Notes: a model not told the origin generated them from the letters alone. Shown: positions 41,801 to 53,200, counted from the first letter of the stretch. The stretch is DNA of 64,000 nucleotides from Zygnema cylindricum (GCA_037447655.1 JBBHKE010002260.1:226692-290691); one strand, 5' to 3'. Program-made: numbers and translations.

Positions 41801-43237
41801 GAGGGAGAGAGAGTGAGAAAGAGGGAGACGAAGAGGGAGAAGGAGAGGGAGCGGGAGAGGCGGAGCAGGAGAGATAGGGAGAGGGGGAGAGATAGGGAGT
41901 TCGAGAGAGAGAGGGAAAAGGAGAATAAGAGGGGAAGGATAGAGAGAAAGGATGCGAGATAGAGGAACGAGGGGGGAGGGGAGAGCGAGGGGAGAAGCAG
42001 GGTGAGAGGTAGAAGGATAGCGGAGGGAGGGAAGAAGGAGAGGAGGAAGGGAAAAGGGCTTGTTTTTTAAATCTGATGGGGGGTAGAAACCCTTTATTTG
42101 TATTTACTAAAAATAAGCACTCAAAAATGTTTTTAGTGTATGACCTTGTACTGGACACTGATTGGGATACACTTTTGGGGGGGAGGGTGTTGTGGGGTGT
42201 GACATGTGTCACAGAGATCTATCTTACAACCAATTGAGTGGTAGCTTTCCATTATCTATTGATAATTTGACATTGCTCCAAGAATTGTAAGAAATATGAC
42301 ACTATAGTTACATTGCAAATTAAAAGTATTTTTCAAATGTTTATGTTTTGGCAATTTAATTTTTTTCTTACACCATGTTGTTTATTATAACAATTTTATT
42401 ATTTTTTGGCAATTGAGACCTTGGCAGCGTATTCAAAAATGTGTATGTGGTATTTTCCCCCTTTAATGTTTTAATTAGAACATGAATTTCATAATTTTAA
42501 CCTTTAACCGTTAGCATTTTTGGAGGTCAAGAGTTGTGTCGTTTTTATAATAGAGACACGTTTCAAGAATTTTCACATACCATCAAGAATGTCGGTTACA
42601 AATTAAATGCAAATCCACTACAATAACTTTTTTTATTAATTAGTCTTGCTCCAAAATCCGCATTTTATGTGTAGTAGGTATGTATATATTTGTTAAGCAC
42701 ATCCCAAGTTATGATTTTTGGTTAGAAAAATCGTACTTCAAAAATTGAGCCTAGATTCAAACCCTTTTGTGTGATGTGAGCGGTTTGGTGCACACCTCTT
42801 TTTTATGATTTATTGTGTATGTTCATTTACTTTTTTACAATGTGTTTTCATCAATTACCAATTTGTTTTTGTTTCACAACGGTGCACACCATACATGCAG
42901 TAATGTTAAAAAGAACTACTTCACCGGTCAAATTATCAAAGGCAATGGACACCCAGAATGTGGAGAGCTGCGCGCCAATTGCCTGTTTGGCTCAAACCTC
43001 CCATCCACGTGTCGATCCGACGGTCAACGAAGTAAAAGCGATTGTGACGCGTTTTGCAATGCGACCCAAGTAGGAGGACCTTGCGGGGGAGGCGGTATCT
43101 GCTCCAATGAGACGAGCGGAAAAGATACATTATTCCGTACATGTGTATGTAATGAAGGATACGACAATCAAGGGAGCAAGTTTGTTTGCAAATGTATGTC
43201 CTCTCCTCTAGCATGGTGCACACCAGGAACAAAGTAA
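21381..43237 (+). CDS. Secreted leucine-rich repeat protein with Cys-rich tail, 19-exon model
   Basis: Exons: 21381-21477 (signal peptide, hydrophobic to about residue 22), 21913-22024 (N-terminal cap with ECDGISFYC), LRR exons 24374-24445, 24569-24640, 28468-28539, 28887-28958, 30241-30312, 30864-30935, 31883-31954, 33821-33892, 35479-35550, 35917-35988, 36850-36921, 38560-38631, 40235-40306, 40763-40834, 41233-41304, 42215-42286, and terminal 42901-43237. All have AG/GT borders and phases agree, giving 565 residues. Each LRR exon is 72 nt, phase 2 at both ends, and encodes one plant-type repeat (L-x-x-N-x-L-x-G-x-I-P-x-x-I-G-x-L-T-x-L). No transmembrane helix or kinase is seen, so the product is predicted to be secreted; ligand unknown. 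Intron flanks of the LRR exons are alike: GTAAGACACATG..CACTATGGCTATG after most, GGTGTGAATGTT..GTCACAG before many. Exons may be missed or skipped. Confidence 0.85.
22036..22368. repeat. Tandem repeat in LRR-gene intron 2, about 3 copies
   Basis: TGCAATCTCTGCTGCGATAAATCCGC, given here as parts TGCAATCTCTG and GCGATAAATCCGCACTGAA, is followed by CCGCACTGAATTTGAATC and CTCGCACTTAATACTCA. The block of roughly 110-125 bp repeats about three times. Confidence 0.8.
22500..22720. repeat. Degenerate TTTTTAGGG-like repeats
   Basis: The run GGTTTTTAGG..TTTTTAGGGCTTT..AGTTAGGGTTTTTAAGG resembles eroded plant or algal telomere repeats. Similar short runs lie in other introns (33725-33770 inverted, 34255-34300, 59770-59825). 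Confidence 0.4.
24730..27740. repeat. 3-kb all-purine GGGAGA satellite in the LRR-gene intron
   Basis: The + strand is almost only G and A, dominated by uninterrupted GGGAGA runs at about 24940-25190, 25660-26250 and 26630-26760. A spacer starting ACTTTGAGGGGGTGAGGGG and running into GTAGAGGGAGAGGGAGAAG recurs at about 25264, 25498, 26275 and 26466, and in changed form at 26943, giving a higher-order repeat. The very long frames on both strands are artefacts of a stop-free repeat. It sits between LRR exons 24569-24640 and 28468-28539. Confidence 0.95.
32187..32717. mobile_element. Longer TACACCG-family element in LRR-gene intron
   Basis: It starts TACACCGCGAATCGTATTAG and ends in the inverse ATAGCGATTCACGGTGTA, about 531 bp. 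Internal words (AATAGTGTGGTACAGAC, TGTACCTTTCTAAGTG) match the palindromic element at 46754-48004. No coding capacity. Confidence 0.7.
34670..35400. repeat. Purine-rich tract in LRR-gene intron
   Basis: Irregular GGGAGAGGAAGG-type sequence. Long frames on the - strand are low-complexity Pro/Ser/Leu and rejected as genes. Comparable purine tracts occupy 30480-30780, 38815-39640 and 41600-42055 in other introns of the same gene, always with purines on the sense strand. Confidence 0.75.
36448..36680. repeat. TATACATA microsatellite in LRR-gene intron
   Basis: Imperfect (TA)n with ACATATATATAC and GCATATATA words. Short frames through it are not genes. Confidence 0.85.
37780..38330. other. Intron interior with poly-G runs and AT-rich filler
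   Basis: GGGGGGGGG runs occur at about 37770, 38135 and 38262 within otherwise AT-rich intron DNA. No exon-like segment was found here. Confidence 0.4.
39690..39749 (+). pseudogene. Decayed LRR exon
   Basis: The segment TTAATTGGAATCATTACATTG, shown here as TTAATTGGAATC and ATTACATTG, followed by GGTCAACCAACATCTTTC, aligns with the 3' two thirds of the 72-nt LRR exons. The next bases, ATAGTGATACATATGATATT, align with the conserved intron start GTAAGACACATGACACTA. The donor GT is lost (AT) and no acceptor is visible, so I leave it out of the gene model. Confidence 0.7.
42901..43237 (+). other. Cys-rich terminal exon of the LRR gene
   Basis: The exon follows CATGCAG and continues the common phase. 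It opens with a partial LRR (N[10 protein letters not shown]) and then has 12 Cys in about 90 residues, including [17 protein letters not shown] and C-V-C-N-E-G-Y. The C-x-C-x-E/x-G-Y pattern resembles EGF-like modules. It ends in TAA with no membrane anchor. A Met-initiated frame reaches upstream of the acceptor but that part is intron-like. Confidence 0.8.
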
Positions 43238-46200
43238 CAAATTAAATAATAAATTGTCTAATATATCGTGTTTAATTCTCATTCTCGTTGTGTAGTAATT
43301 TAATGTTGCCAGCGATGTATTTAATCATGACTATGATAAACGGCATTTCTTTTAAATAAACGCAAAAAAAAATTGTGATCTGCGATTTTTTATTTTATTG
43401 AATGAGGAATTTCTCTATTCATCTAAACTGCAAAATATACTTTTAAAAAGACAAATTATATACACTATGTTTATAAAATGTTCACTACAATTGTTGAAAC
43501 ATAAGTGGGATTGTAATCTTTTGTCTATTTGCAAAGCAAGTGGCAACATGTCAAAATTTCCAATTTTTTTTTCTTTTGCCAACTTCTTTTGTCGGTGCCC
43601 ATTTTTTTTTTCACTTCTGCTGCTTTATGGATTAGAAAACATGTCCATGCTCCACCTTCGAAGGAAGATGTCCAATTTTTCTAATGAAAAATTGAGTTGT
43701 GTTTTTTTTTTACCTTGTCCAAAATAAGTATTAGCCGTTAATATAAATTACCGAAAGGTTTTCTAAAGGTCATTAATTCCACTGTGAATTTAAAGTTTAA
43801 AAAATAGAACTTTATGTTCGGTGAAAAAATTCCACAAATTCAAACATATATATTTATGTATATGCATATATATACAAATATTATGATCATCCCCATACAT
43901 TTTACCTTATCATTATTTATTGAACCTTCCCTACACCTCTCTCTCCTCTCTCTCCTCTCTCTCGCCAGCTAATCAGCTTTTCACATCAATTTCCAAATCT
44001 ACCATCCGTACATCTACTTCTCCTTCCCTTTCAAATTTATGCCCCCACCTCCTCCACCTAGTATTTTTTTTTTGGTACCTCCTTCTCGACCTCATTTCTA
44101 CGTTGTCCTTATGCCATTTGTGATGGAGGTGAGAGAGAGAGAGAGAGAGAGAGAAACAAATTACAAAATTGCAAATTGGTAACTATCGAAGCACTTTATC
44201 TTCGGACCTTTTATGCAGTCGATTTTTTTTTAAACTTTCTTTTTTGTGGCAAATAGTGTGATAACACTTGGATTTTTGCTTGTAATTTTTTGAAGTGTTG
44301 CAACTACCACCACCTTCTCGCTCCCCCCCCCATCTTACCTCTCCTCCTTCACCATTACCACCCCATCGTCAATCCTCTCCTCCCGCGCCTCCTCCACCAT
44401 CCTCTCCTCCTTCTCCTCCCCCTCCTACCCCTCCTCCCTCCACTCCTACGACAGACCCAAATACTGGTCCCCCTCGTCCTCCCTCTCTTCCATCTCTTCC
44501 CTCTCTTCCCTCTACTCCCTCTCCTTCCTCTCCTCCCTCTCCTCCAAAATTCCCAACTCCTCGCGCCCTCCCTCCTCCCACTATCTCTCTACAACCCCAA
44601 CCTCCGCGTTCCCCCCCTCCTTCCTCTCCTCCCTCCCCTCCCTCTCCCCCCTCGCCTCCTCTACAATCCTCACCTCCTCTTTCCCTCCCTCCTCCCTCTT
44701 ATCTCTCTCAATCCTCCTCCCAACAATCTCTACGTTCTCCTCCCCCCCCTGTCTCCTCCTTCCCACTTTCTTGTCCCCTTGTCCCTCTCCTCCTTCACCA
44801 TCCTTCCCTTCTCCTCCTTCACCTCCTCCCTCTCCTCCTCCACCTTTACCACCTCAACCTCCCCATCTACGATCTGTAGGAGTGTGAAAGCTAAATTCCT
44901 TTTTCCTTAAAAGGCAAATCTCTTTATGCCTTTGAATAAAGTATTTGACAAGATAGATTTTGTGTGACAGATTTGTTTGGAAAAGTCAAAGTGTGACTAG
45001 GACCTACTAAGTTATTTTTCATTTACATTTTTTATGTTTGGAATATAGTATTCCTTGGTAGTGAACATTAGAACTTAGTTTTTGAGGATATAATCGACTA
45101 GTGGGGTTGGGTGTCGGTGGGAGTTTTTGAGGTTGTTTCATGCATATTGTAACCAATTATTATTATTATTATTATTATTATTATTTAGTTTGGGTCGTGA
45201 AAACGAGTGTTTTGGGGGGTTATGGGATGTTAAATAGTTTGGTACGATTGGTAAAAAAGATTTTAGGTGACAATATGTCACAATATATTGAACGTATTCC
45301 AAGTAGGTGGTGTTTCAATGAAAGTCCAAACTTTTGTGCCTTGGTGATTTATTCTGGATTATTATCATCCTTCATCTTTTTGCCTTTCTTTTTATTTTAC
45401 CACACATGGCCTTTGTGAATATAATAGATCAAGTTATGAGCCTGCGTGCAAACATTTTAAATATTATGACTTAAAAGTTGGGCATAAAAGCTACTTTGGT
45501 AAATAAGAAACGCTAATACTATGTGGAGAAAGTAGCAGTGGAAGTTTTTATTATCACTAGTTTGTAGGTGGAGTTCTTTCAATGGGAGAAATGGGTAAAA
45601 AGGGGGCGATTTGTATGAGCTAGTCTTTTTTTCTTTAAACGTGCGGACCAATCGGAGGAAACGCTCGATTTTATATGATGTTAGCATATGGACAAAGGGA
45701 CAAAGAGAAAAATATCATAATCAAAATAATAAATCAAGTTTGTTATGAAACGGACTTGAAGAGAGAACATACAAACAAATTCAAACATATTGTTTCCAAA
45801 GCTAGCTAATTTGGGTTACAAGTATGCATGGGAAGATTACGAAGACTTCAATGGGAGCTCTCCCGATATAGTTCATTTTTTTTTCTTTATATTGACACAA
45901 AAGATTCAAAGTTATGGTTGTACAATGACTCTTATCATCAAATCATCATCCGAAAAGTGACGATTAAGTTGATAATCAGATAAAAAGAGGACATTACATC
46001 ATTAGGTCAATGGTTGGTTAACTAAGACTCATGACCTATGAACAATCAATGCAGGAGTTATAAGTAAAGTAATGTACAATAAACCAATCAAATCCGAAGC
46101 AATGACAAAAAACCGCAAATAAACTGTAAATTAACTAAAGAGCTAAGAATTAGAAATCAAGTAAAAAAAAGGCAAGATTCACTTATTCACCAGAATGCAA

Positions 46201-46753
46201 AATTGACAGGCTAAAAATCAGGCAATCCGCAACTCAATTGACTGGATTCGAACTGGACACGGGACTAGTTGCAAAAATGGAGAACCAATCAGGTTATTAA
46301 GACCGTACATACCACAAAATCTGTACGAAAACACACTTTCAACATGAGTAAAACCTAGTGAAACGTAGCCAATCAGCGTTCAAATCTCTAGGTTTTCGAA
46401 GCTCTAGGTTTCTGCTGTGCCTAGTACGGACTGACAAATGTGCGTCCAGAGTTCTATGCCTTCAAAATCTACAACCGACATTTAAAAACAGTTCCTACGC
46501 TGCATGGAAACGCGTGAAACTACAAGGTTTCACGGACTATTTGGTTCTGCTCTGCCGTACAGCAAATCCTACGTGGCCGTTGAAATCCGCGCGGTTCGGC
46601 TCGTTCGTCTGTTTCGTTCCTGTCAAAACGCTTTTGCCGTACGTCCGTACGCGCGTCAATGTGTGAAAATTGTCGATCCATGTGAGAGAATAAAAACAAG
46701 CGTCAGTGAAGTTTACGGTAAAAGGTATTCCATTGGGAATATTTGTAGGATAC
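43238..46753. other. Intergenic DNA after the LRR gene
   Basis: An AATAAA-like word (AAATAAACG near 43355) may serve the LRR transcript. 44295-44880 is a CTCCTCCCT pyrimidine tract, opposite in strand to the purine tracts of the LRR introns; its Pro-rich frames are artefacts. A (TAT)n run lies near 45155-45185. No credible gene found. Confidence 0.5.
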
Positions 46754-48004
46754 TACACCGCGAATCGTAATTAGAGTAAATTACTCTAATTCGGTCGCTT
46801 GAAATTTCGACTCTATCACATCAAATAGAGTAATCGATTCTAATCTTTTCATTATTCTAATTTAGGTGAGGTTTAATTAGCGTAAAAAATTCTAATATAG
46901 GTTCTTTTTAAATAGTGTGGAGTACAGACGACGTCCGACCGTGCAAATTTGTACTTTTATAAGTAAAAAGGTACAAATTATGATTTAAAAGAATCGCGCT
47001 CGCACGTGAAATCGCACTAAATAAAAAAATCAATCACATCGAAAAAAAACCATTCGCATGACTCTCGTCCGTCGACAGCATCGTCGTCAGTGTGAACATT
47101 AACTGACATTCAGTGCGACAAATAGTACTAGCGTCATAATGACGTCAATACTATACGGACTGACAGATTCTGTACGATTACATAATTTAGTGTTCACAAT
47201 TATCGCGCACATAATTATCGCCGACATAACCCAATATAGGATACTTAAGTAAATTAGAGTAAAAAAACCAAAAAAAACAATTAGAGTAATGAACTCTAAT
47301 TTATGTGATAGAACTTTTTCACAGAGGAAGTTTACTCTAATTTATTTAAGTACTCTATATTGGGTTATGTCGGCAATGTACAGTACACCGCGAATCGTAA
47401 TTAGAGTAATGAAAAAATTAGAGTAAAAAAACCAAAAAAAAACAATTAGAGTAATGAACTCTAATTTATGTGATAGAACTTTTTCACAGAGGAAGTTTAC
47501 TCTAATTTATTTAAGTACTCTATATTGGGTTATGTCGGCAATAATTATCCGCGCTGAAATTATGAACACTAAATTACGTAGATGTACAGAATCTGTCAGT
47601 CCGTATAGTTTTGACGTCATTATGACGTTAGTATTATTTGTCGCGCTGAATGTCAGCTGATGTTCACACTGACGACGATGCTGTCGACGGTCGAGAGTTA
47701 TGCGAACGGCTTTTTTTCGATGTGATTGATTTTTCGTTTAGTGCGATTTCAAATGCGAGCGCGATTGTATTAAATCATTATTTGTACCTTTTTACTTAAA
47801 AAAGTACAATTTTGCACGGTCGAACGTCGTCCGTACTCCACACTATTTAAAACGAACCTATATTACAATTTTGTTACGCTAATTAAACTTACCTAAATTA
47901 GAATAATGAAAAAATTAGAATCATTTACTCTATTTGATGTAATAGAGTCGAAATTTCGAGCGACCGAATTAGAGTAATTTACTCTAATTACGATTCGCGG
48001 TGTA
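46754..48004. mobile_element. 1.25-kb palindromic (foldback) TACACCG-family element
   Basis: The left arm from 46754 (TACACCGCGAATCGTAATTA) is inverted at the right arm ending at 48004. Inverse pairs continue inward: TCTAATTCGGTCGC with GCGACCGAATTAGA, then GTACAGACGACGTCCGACCG with CGGTCGAACGTCGTCCGTAC, then TCATAATGACGTCAATACTA with its counterpart near 47615. A second left terminus starts at 47384, preceded by CAATGTACAG. A block of about 115 bp (GTAATGAACTCTAATTTATG .. GGGTTATGTCGGCAAT) is repeated directly on both sides of it. No transposase frame. Confidence 0.85.
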
Positions 48005-49395
48005 CCATACGGAAATACACGATAATGTTAAGACATTGTGTGAATCGGCGGATCGGCAAATTTCGAGTTAGTATGTATTTTTTCGGTCCTTTGCATTCGT
48101 CTACATATCGTTTAGTTTCGTGCGAGTTGGTTGTTATTTAGTGCGTAGGACGGGGTAACTTGGTCTTATTCCAGCGCACTCTACGTTTCAACAAATTGTG
48201 TCTTCCATGGCCCTTTGATGGCGTCGCACCTCTGTCCTTTGGTTAGTGCTTAGTGGTGGTCGGTGAAGGATTGTCCAAGTGCAAATGGAGGTCGGATATT
48301 GCAAGCTAACTTAGAGCATTTCCTATAATTATATAGATTCGAAGTATACTCAAATAATAAATGAATGAATTGAACACAAACCACGAAGGTGTAACTTATC
48401 GAAAAGTGGACACTTACAAAAATTTTCACAGCATATCGAGTAAGCAAACAGCAATTACTTGTATGCACAAGTATAGTATTAAAAAAAAGGAGATTGATGC
48501 TTCACACTTTAATGGTCACCGTATAGTCTAAGTGTTACCTGTAAAATTTAGGGAGCCTCGAGAAAAACTGCGACAAATGTGCAAATAGTAATATTTGTAA
48601 TTCAAATAAAACTCGTAGATAAATTTGGATCCGCTAATTCGTGACAACCACGCAAGTAGTATTTAAAGCATGAGCAACCTAGCACAAAGCCTCTATGTGA
48701 AGGTGTCTTTTTGCTTGTAGTTCATTCTTTTTCATTTGAACACATTGTATATTGTGATGTTTGGTTGGGCGACGAGCCGATGACCTCTTGACACATTTGC
48801 CTATGTTATCACTACTAGGTAATCCATGTGGTAAGAGACAACTTAGATATGATGTTGCTCTCGAATCCTCCTGGCTCTTCTCTGTGAATTCCATATTGTC
48901 CCAAATGATGTGAATGTGATGATATTTATACACTTCTTTGTTATGCCTAACAAAGTACTACTTTTATAATATTTAGGGTAGTCTTTGTCCTTCCTTTTAT
49001 TCTTCCTTCCTTGTACTTCATTTCTACAAAAAAAATTGCCATAGTACGAGTAAGGACGAGTAAGGTACGAGTTTCCATTCGAATGATTGTTTAGTTCGGA
49101 CAAAATACAATACGTGTCCTTCTTCAAGCGACTTCAAGTCAAAGGACGAACGCAAATTCGGTTGTGTCCATTTTCGTTTTTTCTATTTCGCCTTGTCATT
49201 GCGTTTTTTTAATTTTCTTTTTGTTACTTCGTTTCGTTTCGAATTTCATATTTTTTTATTTTTTGTTTTGTTTTGTTTTGCTCTCAGTTTTGTTATGTTA
49301 CGGTTGTATACGCAAGGGTTGGATCCCTTATTACATAATTAGAGCTAAGTATGCATATGTTTAGCTTTAGTTTTTTTTAAACCGTCGGATATCCT
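48005..49395. other. Intergenic DNA, no gene seen
   Basis: Mixed-composition DNA with only short frames lacking family resemblance or codon structure. A small repeat of TACGAGTAAGG occurs near 49045-49070. Confidence 0.45.
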
Positions 49396-50021
49396 TTCTT
49401 GCCACGTGTCAGAAGTTAAAAAACTCAAATCTGCCGTTGATCGTACTGATGACCTAATCGGTCCATTTTTTAATATATAATTAATTAATTATATATCAAG
49501 AAAGGAAAAATACGACGCAAAAAAGTACGAAACCTCGGTGTTATCGATTCGAGCAGTCCTGAAACGTGTCACATTGTTAATTGATAATTTCTTGCATTTC
49601 CGTACGGTATGAATGCCACGTGTCACACGCTTTCGGCGTGCTGTCCAGCACATAAGGTACAATGATTTTGTATTTTTGCGCCACGTGGAACGGTTTAATA
49701 TTTATAAAATCTACAAACAGCGTCTTCATCTGACAGCGAAACCGTGGCGTCACTAAACGACAAAATGATACAGAATGTCACACATAACATTGTACTCTTT
49801 CTATGTTTCGGCAAGCTGTACCTTTTTTGTGCTGTACTTTTTTTCAGATTCTGTTTTTTGTACCTTTACATGTATCGTTTCATATTTTTTTGTACTTTTT
49901 AATCCATTTTGGGCTTGTCGTGTAGCCGATTTTTCTGAAATAAAATTACCGAGTTGACACGTGTACGTTTGAGATTTAGATTTTTTTTTTGATTTCCCGC
50001 CCTTTTTTTTGTTTTTATTCC

Positions 50022-50054
<33 letters not shown>

Positions 50055-50272
50055 CTTTTTTCCTTTTTTTTTTTTAGCTTCGGGCGTCGCTGATTTTCCG
50101 TACACAAAAATACGTACAGTCGAGTCCGTACAGGTGTACTTTTCCGGCTTCTCCTATATCTATACCGAAAAGCCCTATCTCTCTTTTTCAGATTTTCAGA
50201 TCGTTTTTAAGGAATTTTTCAGTATTCGCACTAAATCCTTCACGCACTAAATCTTATACGGAAAAAACAGCG
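49395..50272 (+). promoter_or_regulatory. Upstream region of the GABA-T gene with G-box cluster
   Basis: CACGTG occurs at 49403-49408, 49617-49622, 49682-49687 and 49958-49963, and ACGTGTC at 49564-49570. In plants such ACGTG cores bind bZIP/bHLH factors and act in ABA or light responses; here the role is inferred only. A long poly-T tract (about 50020-50075) and a TATATCTATA word near 50155 precede the proposed ATG. Several GTAC-centred CCGTAC words are also present. Confidence 0.5.
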
Positions 50273-53200
50273 ATGGGGTCTCTGGAGGATACAGGTGGGC
50301 CCTCTCTCTCCCTCTCTCTCTCTCTCCTCCCCCCCTCCCCCTCCCCTCTCTCCCCTTTTCCCTTTTTCTTGTTGGAAGTATTTCCTCTATAATTTTTGTC
50401 AGTGAGGGAGGTGAGCGAGGGAGGGAGGGAGGGAGGGAAAGGAGGGAAAGGAGGGAGAAAAGGAAGGGTGGGAGAGAGGGGAAGGAGTGGTAGGAATTTT
50501 TAGTTTCTTATTTTTTTTTTTTTTTTTTTCTTTTTTTCCGTTTATTAAATCATTGAGAAAAATCCGTTTAAAAAATTAATTTTTTTATCCTTTTAAAAAA
50601 ACCTTTTTTTTTTTTTTTTAAAATCTTTTTTTTTTTTTTTTTAGTTTAGGGGGAAAGAATTTTACATTTTAGACTTATTCAGATTTTTTTATTCAGTATT
50701 TTTCCTTTGATTTTCTTTTGACAATTTTTCCCTTTTTCTTTGTTCCCTTTTTTATTTATTTTTTGGTATAAAGGTAACCATTTTGAAAATGACAAATATC
50801 ATAAATTTTATTTATTTATTTATTAATTGATTTATTTATTTATTTATTATAAACATATTTTGAAATAACCAAATGGAGTTATCTTAAATTAATCTGTTTT
50901 TTTTTTTTTTATGAAGACTGCATTTTATATTGTAGGTGAGCTTTACAAACTTTATCCAATGTTTGAATTTTAAAACAAATCTGAGATTATCCGAAAACCA
51001 CATATTTAACTAATTAACCTTCAATAAATTATGAAAAATAAACTCAGTTTATTCTCATTTTTATTTCATTTTCTTTCAATCATGAAACTTTACATCCATC
51101 AAGTTCCATCTAAAAAAAAAATATATATTACATATATATATACATATATATATATATATGTATATATAATTAACCAGATCCTGTTTTTTTTTTGTCAATC
51201 TCAGTTTTGATCTCAATAATAATCCAGAAAACCTTAAAATCCTTTAGAAATTAATAATAATAATAAAAAAAATTCTTGATTTCTTTTCTCGAAGAAAATC
51301 TTGAAACAGAGTCTCAAAGAAAGGAACAACCTTCTAAAAAAAAACCAAAAAAAATAGGAAAAAAAAGTCCTAAAAAATCTCAAAGAAAACCGAAAGAAAA
51401 AAAAAAAAAAAAAAAACGGGGTTTTCTCGGTCGGCTCAGTGCGCCCTGAGGAGTTGACGGCGGGGGAGATGGGTGACGTCACCCGTGACGTCGCTAGTGA
51501 CGTCACTCCCAGGGCAAGTGGAAAAGGAAGAAAACACGACATGCTGCCGCCCTTCACTGCAGCCCACCAGGTGAAAAAAATAAAAAAATAATAATAATAA
51601 AGAAGGATAAATTAATAAAATTGAATAAATAAGTTAATTATTTAATGAAGGAGTAAATGAATTGATAAATAAAATAAACTGTATTTCTAAAATAAAAAGA
51701 TGGAATAAATGAATAAATAATTAAGTGAATGAAGAAGTAAATGAACGAACAGGTTTGAAAAAACAAAAAGGAATAAATAAATAAATAATTTAGCAAATGA
51801 AGAAGTAGAAGAAGAAGAAGAAGAAATAGAAACAGAAGTAGGAGATTAAACAGGTTTAAAATAATAAAAAGGAATAAATAAATAAATAAATTAAGAAGTT
51901 AATGAATAAATGGGTTAAAAAACCAAAACAAAGTTGATGAAAAAATTAAAAATAAAGTTTCTGCTGTTTTTTACCGGAGCGCAGCAGGTAAAACATAATT
52001 AATACGAGTATATATATATTAAATAAATGTTAATAAAAATGTATTAATTGTTATATGATAGTAAACTAAATGAAGAATAAAGGAAGAAATAAACGAAAAA
52101 TAAAATAAATAATAAATGTATAAACAAAGAAATGCAGGAGTGAAGAATTACAGGAAAAAAAGTAAATAAATATTTTTTGATAAGCAAATGAATGAGGAAA
52201 GGAGAAAGGAATGGATAAATAAATTAAGGGGATAAAAAAAAATCAGTACATAATTGAGAAAAACAAAGAGAAGATAGAAATAAATAAATTTAGGAAAAAA
52301 ACAAGTAAATAGAGAAATAATTTTAAATAAATATCTAGATAAAGAAAATTTTGAATGCTCTTCCTCCCTTGCCCCCCTCTCTCCCTCCCTCCCTTCTCTC
52401 TCCTCCCTCCTCCCCCTCAGTTTTACTCCCTCCCTCCTCCCCCCTCAGTTTACTTCCGCCCACCCACTAGTAATTGTACGGTCCCCCCCCCCTCTCTTCC
52501 CTCCTCTCCCTCCTCCCTCCCCCCCCAAAAATCTCACACTCTCCCCTCTCTCCCTCCCTCCCTCTCCCTCCCTCTCCCTCCCCCCCCCAAGTTCACCACC
52601 CGCCACCCCCTAGTAATCATACAGTCTAAGTCCCTCCCCCCTCCTCCCTCCCTCCTCTCCCTCCTCCCTCTCCCCACAAAAAACTCACACACTCTCCCTC
52701 CCTCCCTCCCTCTCCCCCTCCCCCCCCTAGTTCACCTCCGCCCACCCCCTGGTAATTGTACGGTCCGAGGGGGTGCCACGTGGAGGACAGCGAGGGGGGG
52801 GGGTCTATCTGGATGCCCTGGCAGGACTCTGGAGTACGGCTTTGGGGGGGTAACGAGGAGAGGTGAGGGGGGGAGGGAGAGAAGGATACGGTTTTCTGGT
52901 GGGGGAGAGAGAGAGGAACATTTTTTGGTAGGGGTGGAGGGAAGAGACCCAGTATTTTTGTTTTTCTTGGGGGGTTTTGGGGCGGGGGGGGTGGAGGGGT
53001 GGAGGGGTGAGGGGGTAGGGGGGGAAGGGAGGGAGAAAAAAAATAGTTTTTTTTTGTGGGGGAGAGAGAGAGGATTATTTTTTGGTTGGGGTGGAGAGAG
53101 GAGAGCCTAGTATATAATTTTTCCCTTTTTATGTGTCACCCTTCCCCTCCCCACTGCCTCCTCTTCCCCCCTCGTTGGAGATCATAAGGTGTACTGGGGG

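Noticed and set aside
42815-42900. Met-initiated extension upstream of the Cys-rich exon
   Set aside because: Sequence before 42901 is T-rich intron ending in CAG; phase and the partial LRR fit an exon start at 42901.
44290-44910. Pro-rich frames of about 200 residues
   Set aside because: Product of a CTCCTCCCT tract, open in two frames at once with no conserved pattern.
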